A stretch of 17,258 bases of DNA from an uncultured Eubacteriales bacterium. Lineage in GTDB: Bacteria > Bacillota > Clostridia > Tissierellales > Peptoniphilaceae. The stretch spans positions 1 to 17,258 of the forward strand of contig UQFH01000018.1 of NCBI GenBank assembly GCA_900540185.1. Direction: 5' to 3'. The translations under genes and the position numbers were made by a program. The notes under the pieces are model-generated. The model worked only from the letters and a program-made list of their open reading frames with translations, searched no databases and was not told the DNA's origin. Shown in pieces: positions 1 through 6,218 of this stretch (the first letter of the stretch is position 1; the number at the start of each line of letters is the position of its first letter).

Positions 1-77
1 ACCCTGCAAGCGAATTTACAAGAGAAGAACTCGCAGTAATGCTTGAAAAAATTATTATCTGGGTTGAAAAACATTAG
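1..77 (+). CDS. 3' end of a surface protein, probable SLH-domain C-terminus (partial)
   Basis: The window opens inside a gene. The frame from base 3 gives 24 residues and ends with TAG at 75-77. The residues include TREELAVMLEKI, which resembles the final TRAE.A.ML helix of S-layer homology domains; SLH repeats bind secondary cell-wall polymers and anchor proteins at the surface. A perfect intrinsic terminator begins 8 bases after the stop, which supports a true gene end. Only about the last third of one SLH repeat is visible, so the SLH call is tentative and nothing can be said about the rest of the protein. A C-terminal SLH would fit a surface-protein-rich genome that also carries the large subtilase at the other end of the window. 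Confidence 0.55.
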   Translation, partial: PASEFTREELAVMLEKIIIWVEKH

Positions 78-84
78 AGAAATT

Positions 85-117
85 AAGGAACCGGTTATAA
101 CCGGTTCCTTTTTTATT
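85..117 (+). terminator. Intrinsic terminator of the SLH-like gene
   Basis: A perfect 12-bp inverted repeat (85-96 with 99-110, arm AAGGAACCGGTT) is followed by a T-rich tract. It lies 8 bases after the stop codon at 75-77. The arm is symmetrical enough to work on either strand. The GGAACCGG arm recurs in the terminators at 8014 and 9282. Confidence 0.9.
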
Positions 118-130
118 TGTGGTGATTTTT

Positions 131-220
131 GCGATAAAGTTTTGAGACTTTATAATTTTTTGTGCGTAGAACGTAACGGCTGGCATACGTTGTGACGTAA
201 GGAACAACGATGTCCTGCCG
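131..220 (+). repeat. Intergenic repeat unit with long gamma stem-loop (copy near the SLH-like gene)
   Basis: It starts with GCGATAAAG, shared with 9135-9143, and ends in a three-part stem-loop: CGGC 177-180 with GCCG 217-220, GGCAT 182-186 with ATGTCC 210-215, and CGTTGT 188-193 with ACAACG 204-209. The 10-nt loop GACGTAAGGA (194-203) is identical to that at 8126-8135. The inner stem differs from the 8120-8141 copy by paired changes (GT/AC versus AC/GT), so base-pairing is kept while sequence changes. There is no credible open reading frame. Confidence 0.8.
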
Positions 221-300
221 CCAAGATGGAAAATTTGTGGGAGAAATTTAGAAAATACATAATGATAGATGGGGTTGAATATGAAATTGGGGGTTTTGGT

Positions 301-366
301 TCTATATTTTATAAGTACACCGTTGTTGATGTAAATACATATTACATGTACACAAAAATGGGCGGC
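301..366 (-). repeat. Beta module, minus orientation
   Basis: The reverse complement matches 8151-8217 and 9540-9605: it starts CGCCCATTTTTGT, continues through a GTGTACAT...TTTACA segment and a CAACAACG(G/T)TGT core, and ends TATAAAATATA. It is the far end of a minus-strand composite repeat whose alpha module lies at 2303-2192, on the other side of the insertion sequence. It is not coding; the open frame crossing it has no family resemblance. Confidence 0.8.
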
Positions 367-368
367 AC

Positions 369-421
369 CCTTCCCGCGTTCAAATACGAAATCGAAGATT
401 TCTTTTTCACGCGGTTGGGCA
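369..421. repeat. Nested hairpin between the beta module and the insertion sequence
   Basis: An outer stem CCGCGT / ACGCGG encloses a perfect inner hairpin GAAATC-GAA-GATTTC. The segment is absent from the two plus-strand composite units, so it looks like an extra module inserted into this copy. Function is unknown. Confidence 0.45.
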
Positions 422-456
422 CAGGAAGGACTTCACAGTCTGGTATGATACATCTA

Positions 457-484
457 AAGTGGACAGTCTAATTAATTAAAAACC
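457..484 (+). repeat. Left terminal inverted repeat of the insertion sequence
   Basis: It pairs with 2075-2102. The inner 16 bases TAATTAATTAAAAACC match exactly and the outer part AAGTGGACA matches AAGTAGACA with one difference. OrfA starts 15 bases further in. Confidence 0.8.
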
Positions 485-499
485 AAAAAAGGAGAAGAA

Positions 500-1257
500 A
501 TGGGTAAAATTAAATTTGACTTAGAAACAAAAATCAAAGCTTGTAAAGAATACGAAAAAGGAAAAAAATCATTCGTAGAAATTGGAAAAGAAATAAACGC
601 AGGAAAAACAACAGTAACTGAATGGTATGAAAAATACAGAAAAAAAGGTCCGAACTCTCTAAAATACAGAACTTCAAAAAGAAGCTTTTCAAAAGAATTC
701 AAAATGAACATAATTGAAGAATACCTCACAGGAAACTACACCTACCAACAACTTGGACACAAATACGACCTATCTCACTCAACTGTAAGTAAATGGGTTA
801 ACATGTGGTATAATGGAATTGAACTCAAAGACACAAAACAAAAAAGAGAGGATAATTCCATGAAAGCAAACCAAAAAACCTACCGGGAAAGAATTGAAAT
901 AGTAAAATGGGTCTTAAATAACAACAAAAACTACAAAAAAGCCGCAGAAATATACAACCTAAACTACGCACTAATATACAAATGGACACAAACCTTCTTA
1001 AAAGAAGGAGAAGAAGGCTTAAAATACAAAAAAGAGGACCAAAATTTAAAACAGAAATAGATACAACGAAACTCACAGACACAGAAAAACTAAAATATGA
1101 ACTGGAAAAAGAAAAAGAAATTAGAAAAAGACTTGAACTGGAGCTTGAAATACTTAAAAAAAAAGAAGCTGTGGAAAAAGAACTCTACACTCAAAACTAC
1201 GTCAAGAAGCTGAATACATTACTGTCGACATCTTCAAAGAAAAAGGATACCCTGTAA
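500..1257 (+). pseudogene. IS3-family OrfA, three helix-turn-helix domains, broken by a frameshift
   Basis: OrfA of IS3 elements binds the element's ends and is fused to OrfB by frameshifting. The ATG at 500 follows GGAG at 491-494. The first reading frame (500-1060, 186 residues) holds three helix-turn-helix-like units at about residues 5-50, 62-110 and 128-175. It then leaves the family pattern at an A6 run (1028-1033) and stops at 1058-1060. Continuing in the frame one base back restores a basic RGPK segment and a heptad-like coiled coil ending ELELEILKKKEA, the usual OrfA C-terminus, open to 1257. The simplest reading is loss of one A in the homopolymer. Slippage at A6 could still yield some full product, so calling it dead is an inference. 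Confidence 0.75.
1156..1165 (+). promoter_or_regulatory. Probable programmed -1 frameshift site (A9G) joining OrfA to OrfB
   Basis: Nine A residues and a G (1156-1165) lie at the end of the OrfA coiled coil. The OrfB frame is closed by TAA at 1155-1157 and opens only from 1158, so a -1 shift must occur at or after this run. A-runs are the usual slippery site in IS3-family elements. Confidence 0.7.
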
Positions 1258-2072
1258 CAACCATCTGTGAAATACTAAACATCTCAAGAAGCAGCTACTA
1301 CAAATACAAAAAAAGAGAAAAACCTGAAAAAGAAAAACAAGACGAACTACTAAGCACACTAATAACTGAATACCACAAAACATATGACGGAATCCTGGGA
1401 TACAGAAGAATGACCATGTTCATAAACAAACTAAACCATAAAAACTACTCAGAAAAGTACATCTACAGACTAATGAAGCTCCTAGGAATAAAAGCAAGAA
1501 TTAGAAGAAAAAAAGTAAACAGAAAAAGACTAAAACCATTCTACACAAGAGAAAACATCCTAAAAAGAGAATTTAATGCAGAAAAACCAAATGAAAAATG
1601 GCTTATAGACATAACAGAATTTAGAATACCGGGAGAGAATAAAAAACTCTTCCTAAGTGCAATACTTGATCTATACGACAACAGCATCGTAGAATTTGAA
1701 CTATCCTACAGAAGCAATGTAGATATTGTATTTAAAATGTTTGACAGAGCCATAGAAAAATACCCGGATGCAAAACCAATATTCCACAGCGACAGAGGCG
1801 CACAATACACATCAAAAGCCTTTAAAAGGAAGGTAGAAGAGCAAGGGATGACCCAAAGCATGTCAAGGGTAGGTAAATGTATAGATAACGGACCAATGGA
1901 AGGTTTCTTCGGCATATTAAAGACGGAGATGTTTTATGGTAAAGAGTTTAATTCTTTGGAAGAATTAAAGGAAAAAATTGTGAATTTTATTGAGTTTTAC
2001 AATAATGACAGATTACAAAAAAATTTAAACTGCATGGCTCCGTTAGAGTACAGAAAACATGCAGTTGATTAA
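1158..2072 (+). CDS. IS3-family transposase OrfB (DDE integrase core)
   Basis: The catalytic half of the transposase cuts and joins DNA strands during transposition. The frame is open from 1158 to TAA at 2070-2072 (304 residues) and has no clear start of its own, consistent with expression as an OrfA-OrfB fusion. From about residue 13 it has the typical IS150-type N-terminus, RQEAEYITVDIFKEKGYPV, followed by an HTH-like region with ISRSSYYKY. The catalytic residues are D151 (LIDITEF), D212 (HSDRGAQY) and E248 (GPMEGFFG); D212 and E248 are separated by exactly 35 residues. The C-terminal YNNDRLQKNLN...APLEYR motif is intact. The OrfB part therefore looks functional even though OrfA is frameshifted. 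Confidence 0.93.
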   Translation, partial: KKRSCGKRTLHSKLRQEAEYITVDIFKEKGYPVTTICEILNISRSSYYKYKKREKPEKEKQDELLSTLITEYHKTYDGILGYRRMTMFINKLNHKNYSEKYIYRLMKLLGIKARIRRKKVNRKRLKPFYTRENILKREFNAEKPNEKWLIDITEFRIPGENKKLFLSAILDLYDNSIVEFELSYRSNVDIVFKMFDRAIEKYPDAKPIFHSDRGAQYTSKAFKRKVEEQGMTQSMSRVGKCIDNGPMEGFFGILKTEMFYGKEFNSLEELKEKIVNFIEFYNNDRLQKNLNCMAPLEYRKHAVD

Positions 2073-2074
2073 TA

Positions 2075-2102
2075 GGTTTTTAATTAATTATTGTGTCTAC
2101 TT
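2075..2102 (-). repeat. Right terminal inverted repeat of the insertion sequence
   Basis: It is the reverse complement of the left repeat, with one difference in the outer part and a 3-base divergent patch in the middle. It starts 2 bases after the OrfB stop codon. Confidence 0.8.
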
Positions 2103-2191
2103 GACAAGGGGCAGTTCAGTCCGTCCCGCTACGGCGTCATTTAAATTTTCATACATAATAATTCGCAAATAGACCGCAGATATATAATCAG
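2103..2191 (-). repeat. Minus-strand composite repeat: gamma arm and linker
   Basis: The reverse complement contains GCCGTAGCGGGACGG (2136-2122), matching 8101-8115, preceded by TGCGGTCTATTTGCG, which matches the linker at about 8056-8070. The gamma arm AGTCCGTCC (2118-2126) can pair with GGAAGGACT (424-432) on the far side of the insertion sequence (8 pairs, one mismatch), so the element splits one hairpin. Confidence 0.7.
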
Positions 2192-2303
2192 TTTGCGATG
2201 ATAATTTGATGAGAATTGCTTCGATGAAATATTTTAGGAGTGAGGCGTACTGGCAAGTACGTCGCAGCGACTAAAACACGAAATCAACCGTTTATCGCAA
2301 ATT
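2192..2303 (-). repeat. Alpha module, minus orientation, downstream of lpdA
   Basis: The reverse complement begins GCGATAAACGGTTGATTTCG and matches 7891-8000 and 9324-9436. It holds the apical hairpin CGTACT (2246-2251) / AGTACG (2256-2261). It is sense-oriented relative to lpdA and starts just beyond the lpdA terminator. Confidence 0.85.
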
Positions 2304-2311
2304 AGCGCGCA

Positions 2312-2338
2312 AACAAAAAAGGCGCAATAAACGCCTTT
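2312..2338 (-). terminator. Intrinsic terminator of lpdA
   Basis: On the minus strand AAAGGCG (2338-2332) and CGCCTTT (2324-2318) form a 7-bp stem with a 7-nt loop, followed by a T run (2320-2315). It begins 12 bases past the lpdA stop. Confidence 0.85.
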
Positions 2339-2349
2339 CTCTATTTCCC

Positions 2350-3747
2350 TTATTTATTTGTGTTCGGTGTGTTAATCGATTTGTTTTCAAGCATTTCAAC
2401 GGCGTCTTTAAAGACTTCACTCACTGTCGGGTGGGCATAGATCATGTCGGTCAAGTCTTCGACAGAGAGATCGTTTGTCATTGCGATGTTTGCAAAGTGA
2501 ATCATAAAGTCTGCTTCGGCGCCCAAGATGTGGCATCCCAAGATTTTCTTTTTGTCCGGGGTTGCGATAATTTTTACGAATCCTTCAGTTTCCGATGCGG
2601 AAAGCGCTTTTCCGTTCGATTGGTAGAGGAATTTTGACTTGATAAATTCCACTCCTTCTTCCGTGAGTTCTTCTTCGGTTTTACCGATCATTGCAACTTC
2701 AGGAGTTGTGTAGAGAACTGACGGAACTAGGTCCAAACGAATTTTCGTTTTTACGTCGGAGAATTTTTCAACGAGCCAGATGCCTTGAGCTGACGCAAGG
2801 TGGGCGAGTTGTGTGTTGCCGTAGATGACGTCGCCGATTGCATAGATGTTTTCGACATTTGTCATAAGATTTTCGTCGACAACGAGTCCGCCTTTTTCAG
2901 TTTCAAGACCTGCCGCTTCGGTGTTTAGACCGTCTGTGTTGCAAGATCTTCCGAGTGCAACGAGTACATATTCGGCGGTGTATTCTTTTTCTTTATCTTT
3001 TCCGGTCATTTTTGTCGTGACTTTCAAGAGGTCGCCATCTTGTTCGATTTTTTGTGCACGTTGTTTTACTTCAAATTTGAGTGTGTCGGATTTCAAAACG
3101 CTTTTTAGTCTCTTTTGAACTTCGCCGTCGGAAACTTTGAAAACGTTGTTTCCGATAACGGTTACTTCGGTTCCGAAGATGCTGTAGATTGAAGCAAATT
3201 CAAGTCCGATAACACCGGTTCCGATGACGATCATAGATTTCGGTATTTCTTTAAGGTTTAAAAGGTCCGTCGAGCTTAAAACATTCGGCAGATCTTTTCC
3301 CGGAAGAGGATTCATATCCTTTGAGCCGGTTGCAACAATGCATTTGTCGAATGTGAGTTCTTCTTCGCCGCCGTCATTTTTCTTCACAACAACGGTTTTA
3401 TTGTCTCTAAAAGATGCAAAGCCTTGGATGTATGTGAGATTCGGATAGCCTTTGAAAAGAAAGTCGATGCCGTCTTGAAGCGACTTTACAACTTTTTTCT
3501 TTCTTTCGTATATGGTTTCTTCGTTTAATTTGTAGCCTTCGACTTTGATGCCGAATTCTTCACTTCTTTTAATATCTTTATATAAACTTGCAATTTTCAC
3601 GAGCGTTTTTGTCGGAATGCATCCAATGTTCAAGCATGTTCCGCCAAGTTCGCCTTTTTCAACAAGTGTAACGTCGTGGCCCAATTGTGCTGCGCGTATT
3701 GCGGTTTCGTATCCGCCGGGACCGGCGCCTATAATTAACAGTTTCAT
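2350..3747 (-). CDS. lpdA: Dihydrolipoyl dehydrogenase (E3), stand-alone
   Basis: This FAD enzyme reoxidises dihydrolipoyl groups of 2-oxoacid dehydrogenase or glycine-cleavage complexes with NAD+. At 465 residues it is full length. FAD-binding GAGPGG is at residues 7-12. The redox-active disulfide is C38/C43 in GGTCLNIGCIPTK. The second dinucleotide fold GTGVIG is at 176-181, the FAD-binding IGD at 304-306, and the C-terminal catalytic HPTVSE at 439-444. There is no lipoyl domain. The ATG at 3747-3745 follows AGGAGG at 3760-3755. No E1, E2 or glycine-cleavage gene lies in the window, so its partner is elsewhere or unusual. One oddity: the acidic residue that normally ends the second strand of the NAD fold (VTVIE) is G199 here, which could alter NAD affinity or preference. 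Confidence 0.95.
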   Translation of the reverse strand: MKLLIIGAGPGGYETAIRAAQLGHDVTLVEKGELGGTCLNIGCIPTKTLVKIASLYKDIKRSEEFGIKVEGYKLNEETIYERKKKVVKSLQDGIDFLFKGYPNLTYIQGFASFRDNKTVVVKKNDGGEEELTFDKCIVATGSKDMNPLPGKDLPNVLSSTDLLNLKEIPKSMIVIGTGVIGLEFASIYSIFGTEVTVIGNNVFKVSDGEVQKRLKSVLKSDTLKFEVKQRAQKIEQDGDLLKVTTKMTGKDKEKEYTAEYVLVALGRSCNTDGLNTEAAGLETEKGGLVVDENLMTNVENIYAIGDVIYGNTQLAHLASAQGIWLVEKFSDVKTKIRLDLVPSVLYTTPEVAMIGKTEEELTEEGVEFIKSKFLYQSNGKALSASETEGFVKIIATPDKKKILGCHILGAEADFMIHFANIAMTNDLSVEDLTDMIYAHPTVSEVFKDAVEMLENKSINTPNTNK

Positions 3748-3754
3748 GTAAAAA

Positions 3755-3805
3755 CCTCCTTTAACATTCTTATTATATTATAACAACAAAACGCCGTTCA
3801 TTCAA
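3755..3805 (-). promoter_or_regulatory. lpdA promoter and ribosome-binding site
   Basis: On the minus strand there is a -35 TTGAAT (3805-3800), exactly 17 bp, a -10 TATAAT (3782-3777), then AGGAGG (3760-3755) 7 bases before the ATG. This is a near-consensus housekeeping-sigma promoter giving a very short leader. Confidence 0.8.
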
Positions 3806-3840
3806 TAGGAGCGAAACTCAAAGGCGGAGAGTTTCAGTAT
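3804..3840. promoter_or_regulatory. Inverted-repeat element upstream of lpdA, related to one upstream of the AhpD-like gene
   Basis: GAAACTC (3813-3819) and GAGTTTC (3829-3835) form a perfect 7-bp inverted repeat with a 9-nt loop, overlapping the outer edge of the lpdA -35 region. The sequence AATAGGAGCGAAACTC (3804-3819) resembles AATAGGGAGCGAGAACTC at about 8497-8514, also the 5' side of an inverted repeat. It could be an operator or a decayed shared leader. Confidence 0.4.
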
Positions 3841-4200
3841 AGAATATTTTTTTAAAGTATTTATATATCTCAATTCAGTTTTTATAGAATTATTTTTATT
3901 CAATTTAAATTTCAATTGATTTGACAGTTGATATGTTTATAAATATATATATATAAAATTGTTATATTAAAAAATTTTGAATATAACAAAATGTTTGCAT
4001 AAAAAAATATTTAAAAAATATTTTTATAGTTTTTATATTAAAACTATAAATTCATATTAAGAGTTTTGATGTTTATAGATATTATTAATTTATTTAATAA
4101 ATAAAAGCTATATAATTAATAACATATTAAAAAATCAAAATTTAAATAAGTAATATAGAATTTGTAAATTAAATTAAAAAAATTAATCAGTATTTTCTAT
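3841..4200. other. Extremely A+T-rich divergent intergenic region
   Basis: Counting by eye, 39 of these 360 bases are G or C (about 11%), far below the flanking genes. There is no gene and no copy of the intergenic repeat modules. It contains a perfect 8-bp inverted repeat ATAGTTTT/AAAACTAT at 4026-4047. Such DNA is often curved and bound by nucleoid proteins; that role is inference. Confidence 0.7.
3921..3949 (+). promoter_or_regulatory. Possible distal promoter for the four-gene operon
   Basis: A perfect -35 TTGACA (3921-3926) is followed after 17 bp by TATATA (3944-3949). In DNA this A+T-rich a -10-like match is expected by chance, so only the -35 and the spacing are suggestive. Use would give a leader of about 300 bases. 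Confidence 0.35.
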
Positions 4201-4254
4201 TGGATATTGATAAATCGTTGTGATATACTTGAGTTGTAAGCTAATTAAAGGAGG
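4201..4254 (+). promoter_or_regulatory. Proximal promoter and ribosome-binding site of the four-gene operon
   Basis: There is an extended -10, TGATATACT (4221-4229), with a weak -35 TGGATA (4201-4206) at 17-bp spacing. AAAGGAGG (4247-4254) lies 6 bases before the ATG at 4261. Confidence 0.6.
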
Positions 4255-4260
4255 TATAAT

Positions 4261-5385
4261 ATGAATTCATATGAAAGAGCAAGAGAATTCGCAAAAAAAT
4301 ATGTGGATCCTATTGCAACAAAAATTGATGAAGAAGCAAAATTTCCTAAGGAAATATTTGACAAACTAGGAGAAGAAGGATTTTTTAAGTTGATGATCCC
4401 AAAGGAAATGGGAGGAGAAGGCGGCACAATCAAAGATCACTCACAAGTTTGCCAAGGATTAGCTGAAAGCTGTGCAACAGTAGGTCTTTGCTACATGATG
4501 CACAATGTTGCACTCATGTGTATTATGGGAAGAGGTTCCGAAGAGTTAAAGAAAAAAATTGTAGGCGAAGTTATAAATGAAAGAAAATTCTGTGCACTCG
4601 CATACAGTGAACTTGGAACAGGAACACACTTCTACAAACCTGAACTTAATATAAAACACCTTGACGGCGAAGCTGTTATCAGCGGTAAAAAGTCAATGGT
4701 TACATCTGCAGAATATGCAAGCTACTATTTGGTTTTGGCTCCTTCAAAGAAGGAAGGCGAAATCGACAACTGGGTAGTTCCACTCGGAAGCGAAGGCTTG
4801 AAATTCGAAATGGAAAATTGGCACGGTATGGGAATGAGAGGAAATGCTTCATGCCCAATGGAATTAAATGAAGTTCATCTCGATGAATTATACAAAATCG
4901 GCGAATGGGGAAGCGGACTCGACCAAGTATTCTCAATCGTTGCACCGTTCTTTATTCTCGGTCTTGCAAGTGTTTACTCAGGACTTGGACGTGCAATTTC
5001 AAGAGCTGCAAACGAACACGCAACTGCAAGAAAGTATCCTGACGGATCGAGCCTTGCAAACATCGAAACAGTTCAAATTCACCTCGCAAACATTTACAAC
5101 CGTGTAAATGCAGCAGCAGCACTCACAGCTCACGCAGCTGAAAAAGCTGTAAGAGGCGATGCAGACGCAGTTGTTGACATCATTGCAGCAAGAATCGCAG
5201 CAAGTGAAGCGGCAATCGAAACTTCAATCGACGCAATGAGAGTTGGCGGCGGAAAAGCATACAACAAATCAGGTCCGCTCGAAAGACTTATGAGAGACGC
5301 ATATGCAAGCCAAATCATGGCACCGTCAGTTGACGTTTTGACCATCTGGCTCGGCAAACTCATCACAGACCAACCGATTCCATAG
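4261..5385 (+). CDS. Acyl-CoA-dehydrogenase-family flavoprotein lacking the usual catalytic Glu
   Basis: The 374 residues have the acyl-CoA dehydrogenase fold order: N-terminal helices with PKEMGGEGG at about residue 47, a middle beta domain with the FAD-binding stretch AYSELGTGTHF (about 118-128), WHGMGMRG near 187, and a C-terminal helical domain with RLMRDAYASQI. In dehydrogenases this last helix is followed by EGT carrying the catalytic base; here residues 354-356 are APS. By eye I also find no Glu at the alternative position used by isovaleryl- and long-chain enzymes. Such substitution is known in family members that act as flavin monooxygenases or other non-dehydrogenases, so simple acyl-CoA oxidation is doubtful. 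It is the first gene of a tight operon; the next ATG is 8 bases past the stop. No electron-transfer flavoprotein genes are nearby. Confidence 0.85.
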   Translation: MNSYERAREFAKKYVDPIATKIDEEAKFPKEIFDKLGEEGFFKLMIPKEMGGEGGTIKDHSQVCQGLAESCATVGLCYMMHNVALMCIMGRGSEELKKKIVGEVINERKFCALAYSELGTGTHFYKPELNIKHLDGEAVISGKKSMVTSAEYASYYLVLAPSKKEGEIDNWVVPLGSEGLKFEMENWHGMGMRGNASCPMELNEVHLDELYKIGEWGSGLDQVFSIVAPFFILGLASVYSGLGRAISRAANEHATARKYPDGSSLANIETVQIHLANIYNRVNAAAALTAHAAEKAVRGDADAVVDIIAARIAASEAAIETSIDAMRVGGGKAYNKSGPLERLMRDAYASQIMAPSVDVLTIWLGKLITDQPIP

Positions 5386-5393
5386 GTGATAAT

Positions 5394-6218
5394 ATGACAG
5401 ATAAAATTAGAGTTGGTGCAGTTATATACGATCCGAAAGTTACAATTATTTGGGATATGATTCACAAGTTCTTTATTGAACGCGGAATGGACGTTGAAGG
5501 TGTTTATTTCAAAGATTATGATTTGCAAGTTGATGCAGTTGTAAACGGCGACATCGACATCGCATGGAACAGTCCGCTCGCATGGCTTCAAACTCAAATA
5601 AGAACAAAAGGCGAAAGCGAAAATGGTCCGATGAGAGATACCGACCAAGACAGAAAGACAATTTGTCTTGTAAGAAAGGGCGGAGACATCAAATCTTTTG
5701 AAGATTTAAAAGGCAAGAAAATCGGTTTCGGCGCTTTTGACAGTCCTCAAGCAAGATTAATTCCAATTTACTATTTAAAGACAAAGGGTCTTGAATATGG
5801 AAAGGATTATGAAGAAGTCAGATTTGACAAGGGAGTCGGTCTAAACGGCGACCACGTCGGAGGCGAACTCGATGCTGTTAAAGCACTCGAAAACGGAGAC
5901 GTTGACTGCGCATTCACAATCGACTTAAACTACAACGCATGGACAAACGACGGAACGATTGACAAAAATCAATTGGAAGTTTTGGGCGAAACACCACACT
6001 TCGACCACTGTATTTTCTCAGCAAGAATCGGATTCCCAAGCGAAGATTTTGAAGCTTGGTCAAAAATTCTTTTCACAATGGACTACAACGATCCTGAACA
6101 TAAGAAAATTATGGACATGGAAGGACTCAAAGAATGGGTTCCGGGTCGCACAACAGGTTTCGAACAAATAACAAATGCGGAAAAGTATTTAGACTTTTTC
6201 GGGAAATATCGTGACTAA
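5394..6218 (+). CDS. PhnD-like substrate-binding protein without a signal peptide (cytosolic)
   Basis: The 274 residues resemble phosphate/phosphite/phosphonate-type periplasmic binding proteins (PhnD, also NMT1/THI5-like). Lobe one has IRVGAVIYDPK followed by VNGDIDIAWNSPLAWLQ (about 50-66), the family's binding-site turn. A hinge segment EDLKGKKIGFGAFDSPQA and a second lobe with ALENGDVDCAF follow. Normally such proteins are secreted or lipidated and feed an ABC importer. This one begins MTDKIRVGAV with no hydrophobic leader or lipobox, and no permease or ATPase gene is adjacent, so it probably binds a small anionic ligand inside the cell or has become an enzyme. The ribosome-binding site AGGTGA overlaps the previous stop codon, and its own end overlaps the next gene by 8 bases. 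Confidence 0.8.
   Translation: MTDKIRVGAVIYDPKVTIIWDMIHKFFIERGMDVEGVYFKDYDLQVDAVVNGDIDIAWNSPLAWLQTQIRTKGESENGPMRDTDQDRKTICLVRKGGDIKSFEDLKGKKIGFGAFDSPQARLIPIYYLKTKGLEYGKDYEEVRFDKGVGLNGDHVGGELDAVKALENGDVDCAFTIDLNYNAWTNDGTIDKNQLEVLGETPHFDHCIFSARIGFPSEDFEAWSKILFTMDYNDPEHKKIMDMEGLKEWVPGRTTGFEQITNAEKYLDFFGKYRD

Larger units (their letters stand above)
457..2102 (+). mobile_element. IS3-family insertion sequence (IS150-like), about 1.65 kb
   Basis: It is bounded by imperfect terminal inverted repeats: left 457-484 and right 2075-2102 (reverse complement), both ending inward in TAATTAATTAAAAACC. The differences are clustered near the outer ends. It encodes OrfA with helix-turn-helix domains and OrfB with an rve/DDE integrase core, the two-frame arrangement of the IS3 family. 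I see no convincing target-site duplication at the boundaries, so the exact ends are uncertain by a few bases. OrfA is frameshifted, so this copy may be unable to move by itself. It sits within the intergenic composite repeat; see the separate finding on its insertion point. Confidence 0.9.

Noticed and set aside
131..220. CRISPR-like array in the repeat-rich regions
   Set aside because: The repeats are unequal modules without regular spacing, spacers or nearby cas genes.
226..471. Open frame of 81 codons between the SLH-like gene and the insertion sequence
   Set aside because: It runs through the beta module, the nested hairpin and the left end of the insertion sequence, has no ribosome-binding site and resembles no family.
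457..2102. Target-site duplication of the insertion sequence
   Set aside because: With ends at 457/2102 or 460/2099 the 3-5 flanking bases do not match on the two sides.
3804..3840. T-box or other known riboswitch ahead of lpdA or the AhpD-like gene
   Set aside because: None of the conserved riboswitch cores I know is present, and near lpdA the element lies upstream of the promoter, so it would not be in that transcript.
4700..5648. Antisense open frames over the acyl-CoA-dehydrogenase-like and binding-protein genes
   Set aside because: They mirror strong plus-strand genes with recognisable families and have no ribosome-binding sites of their own.
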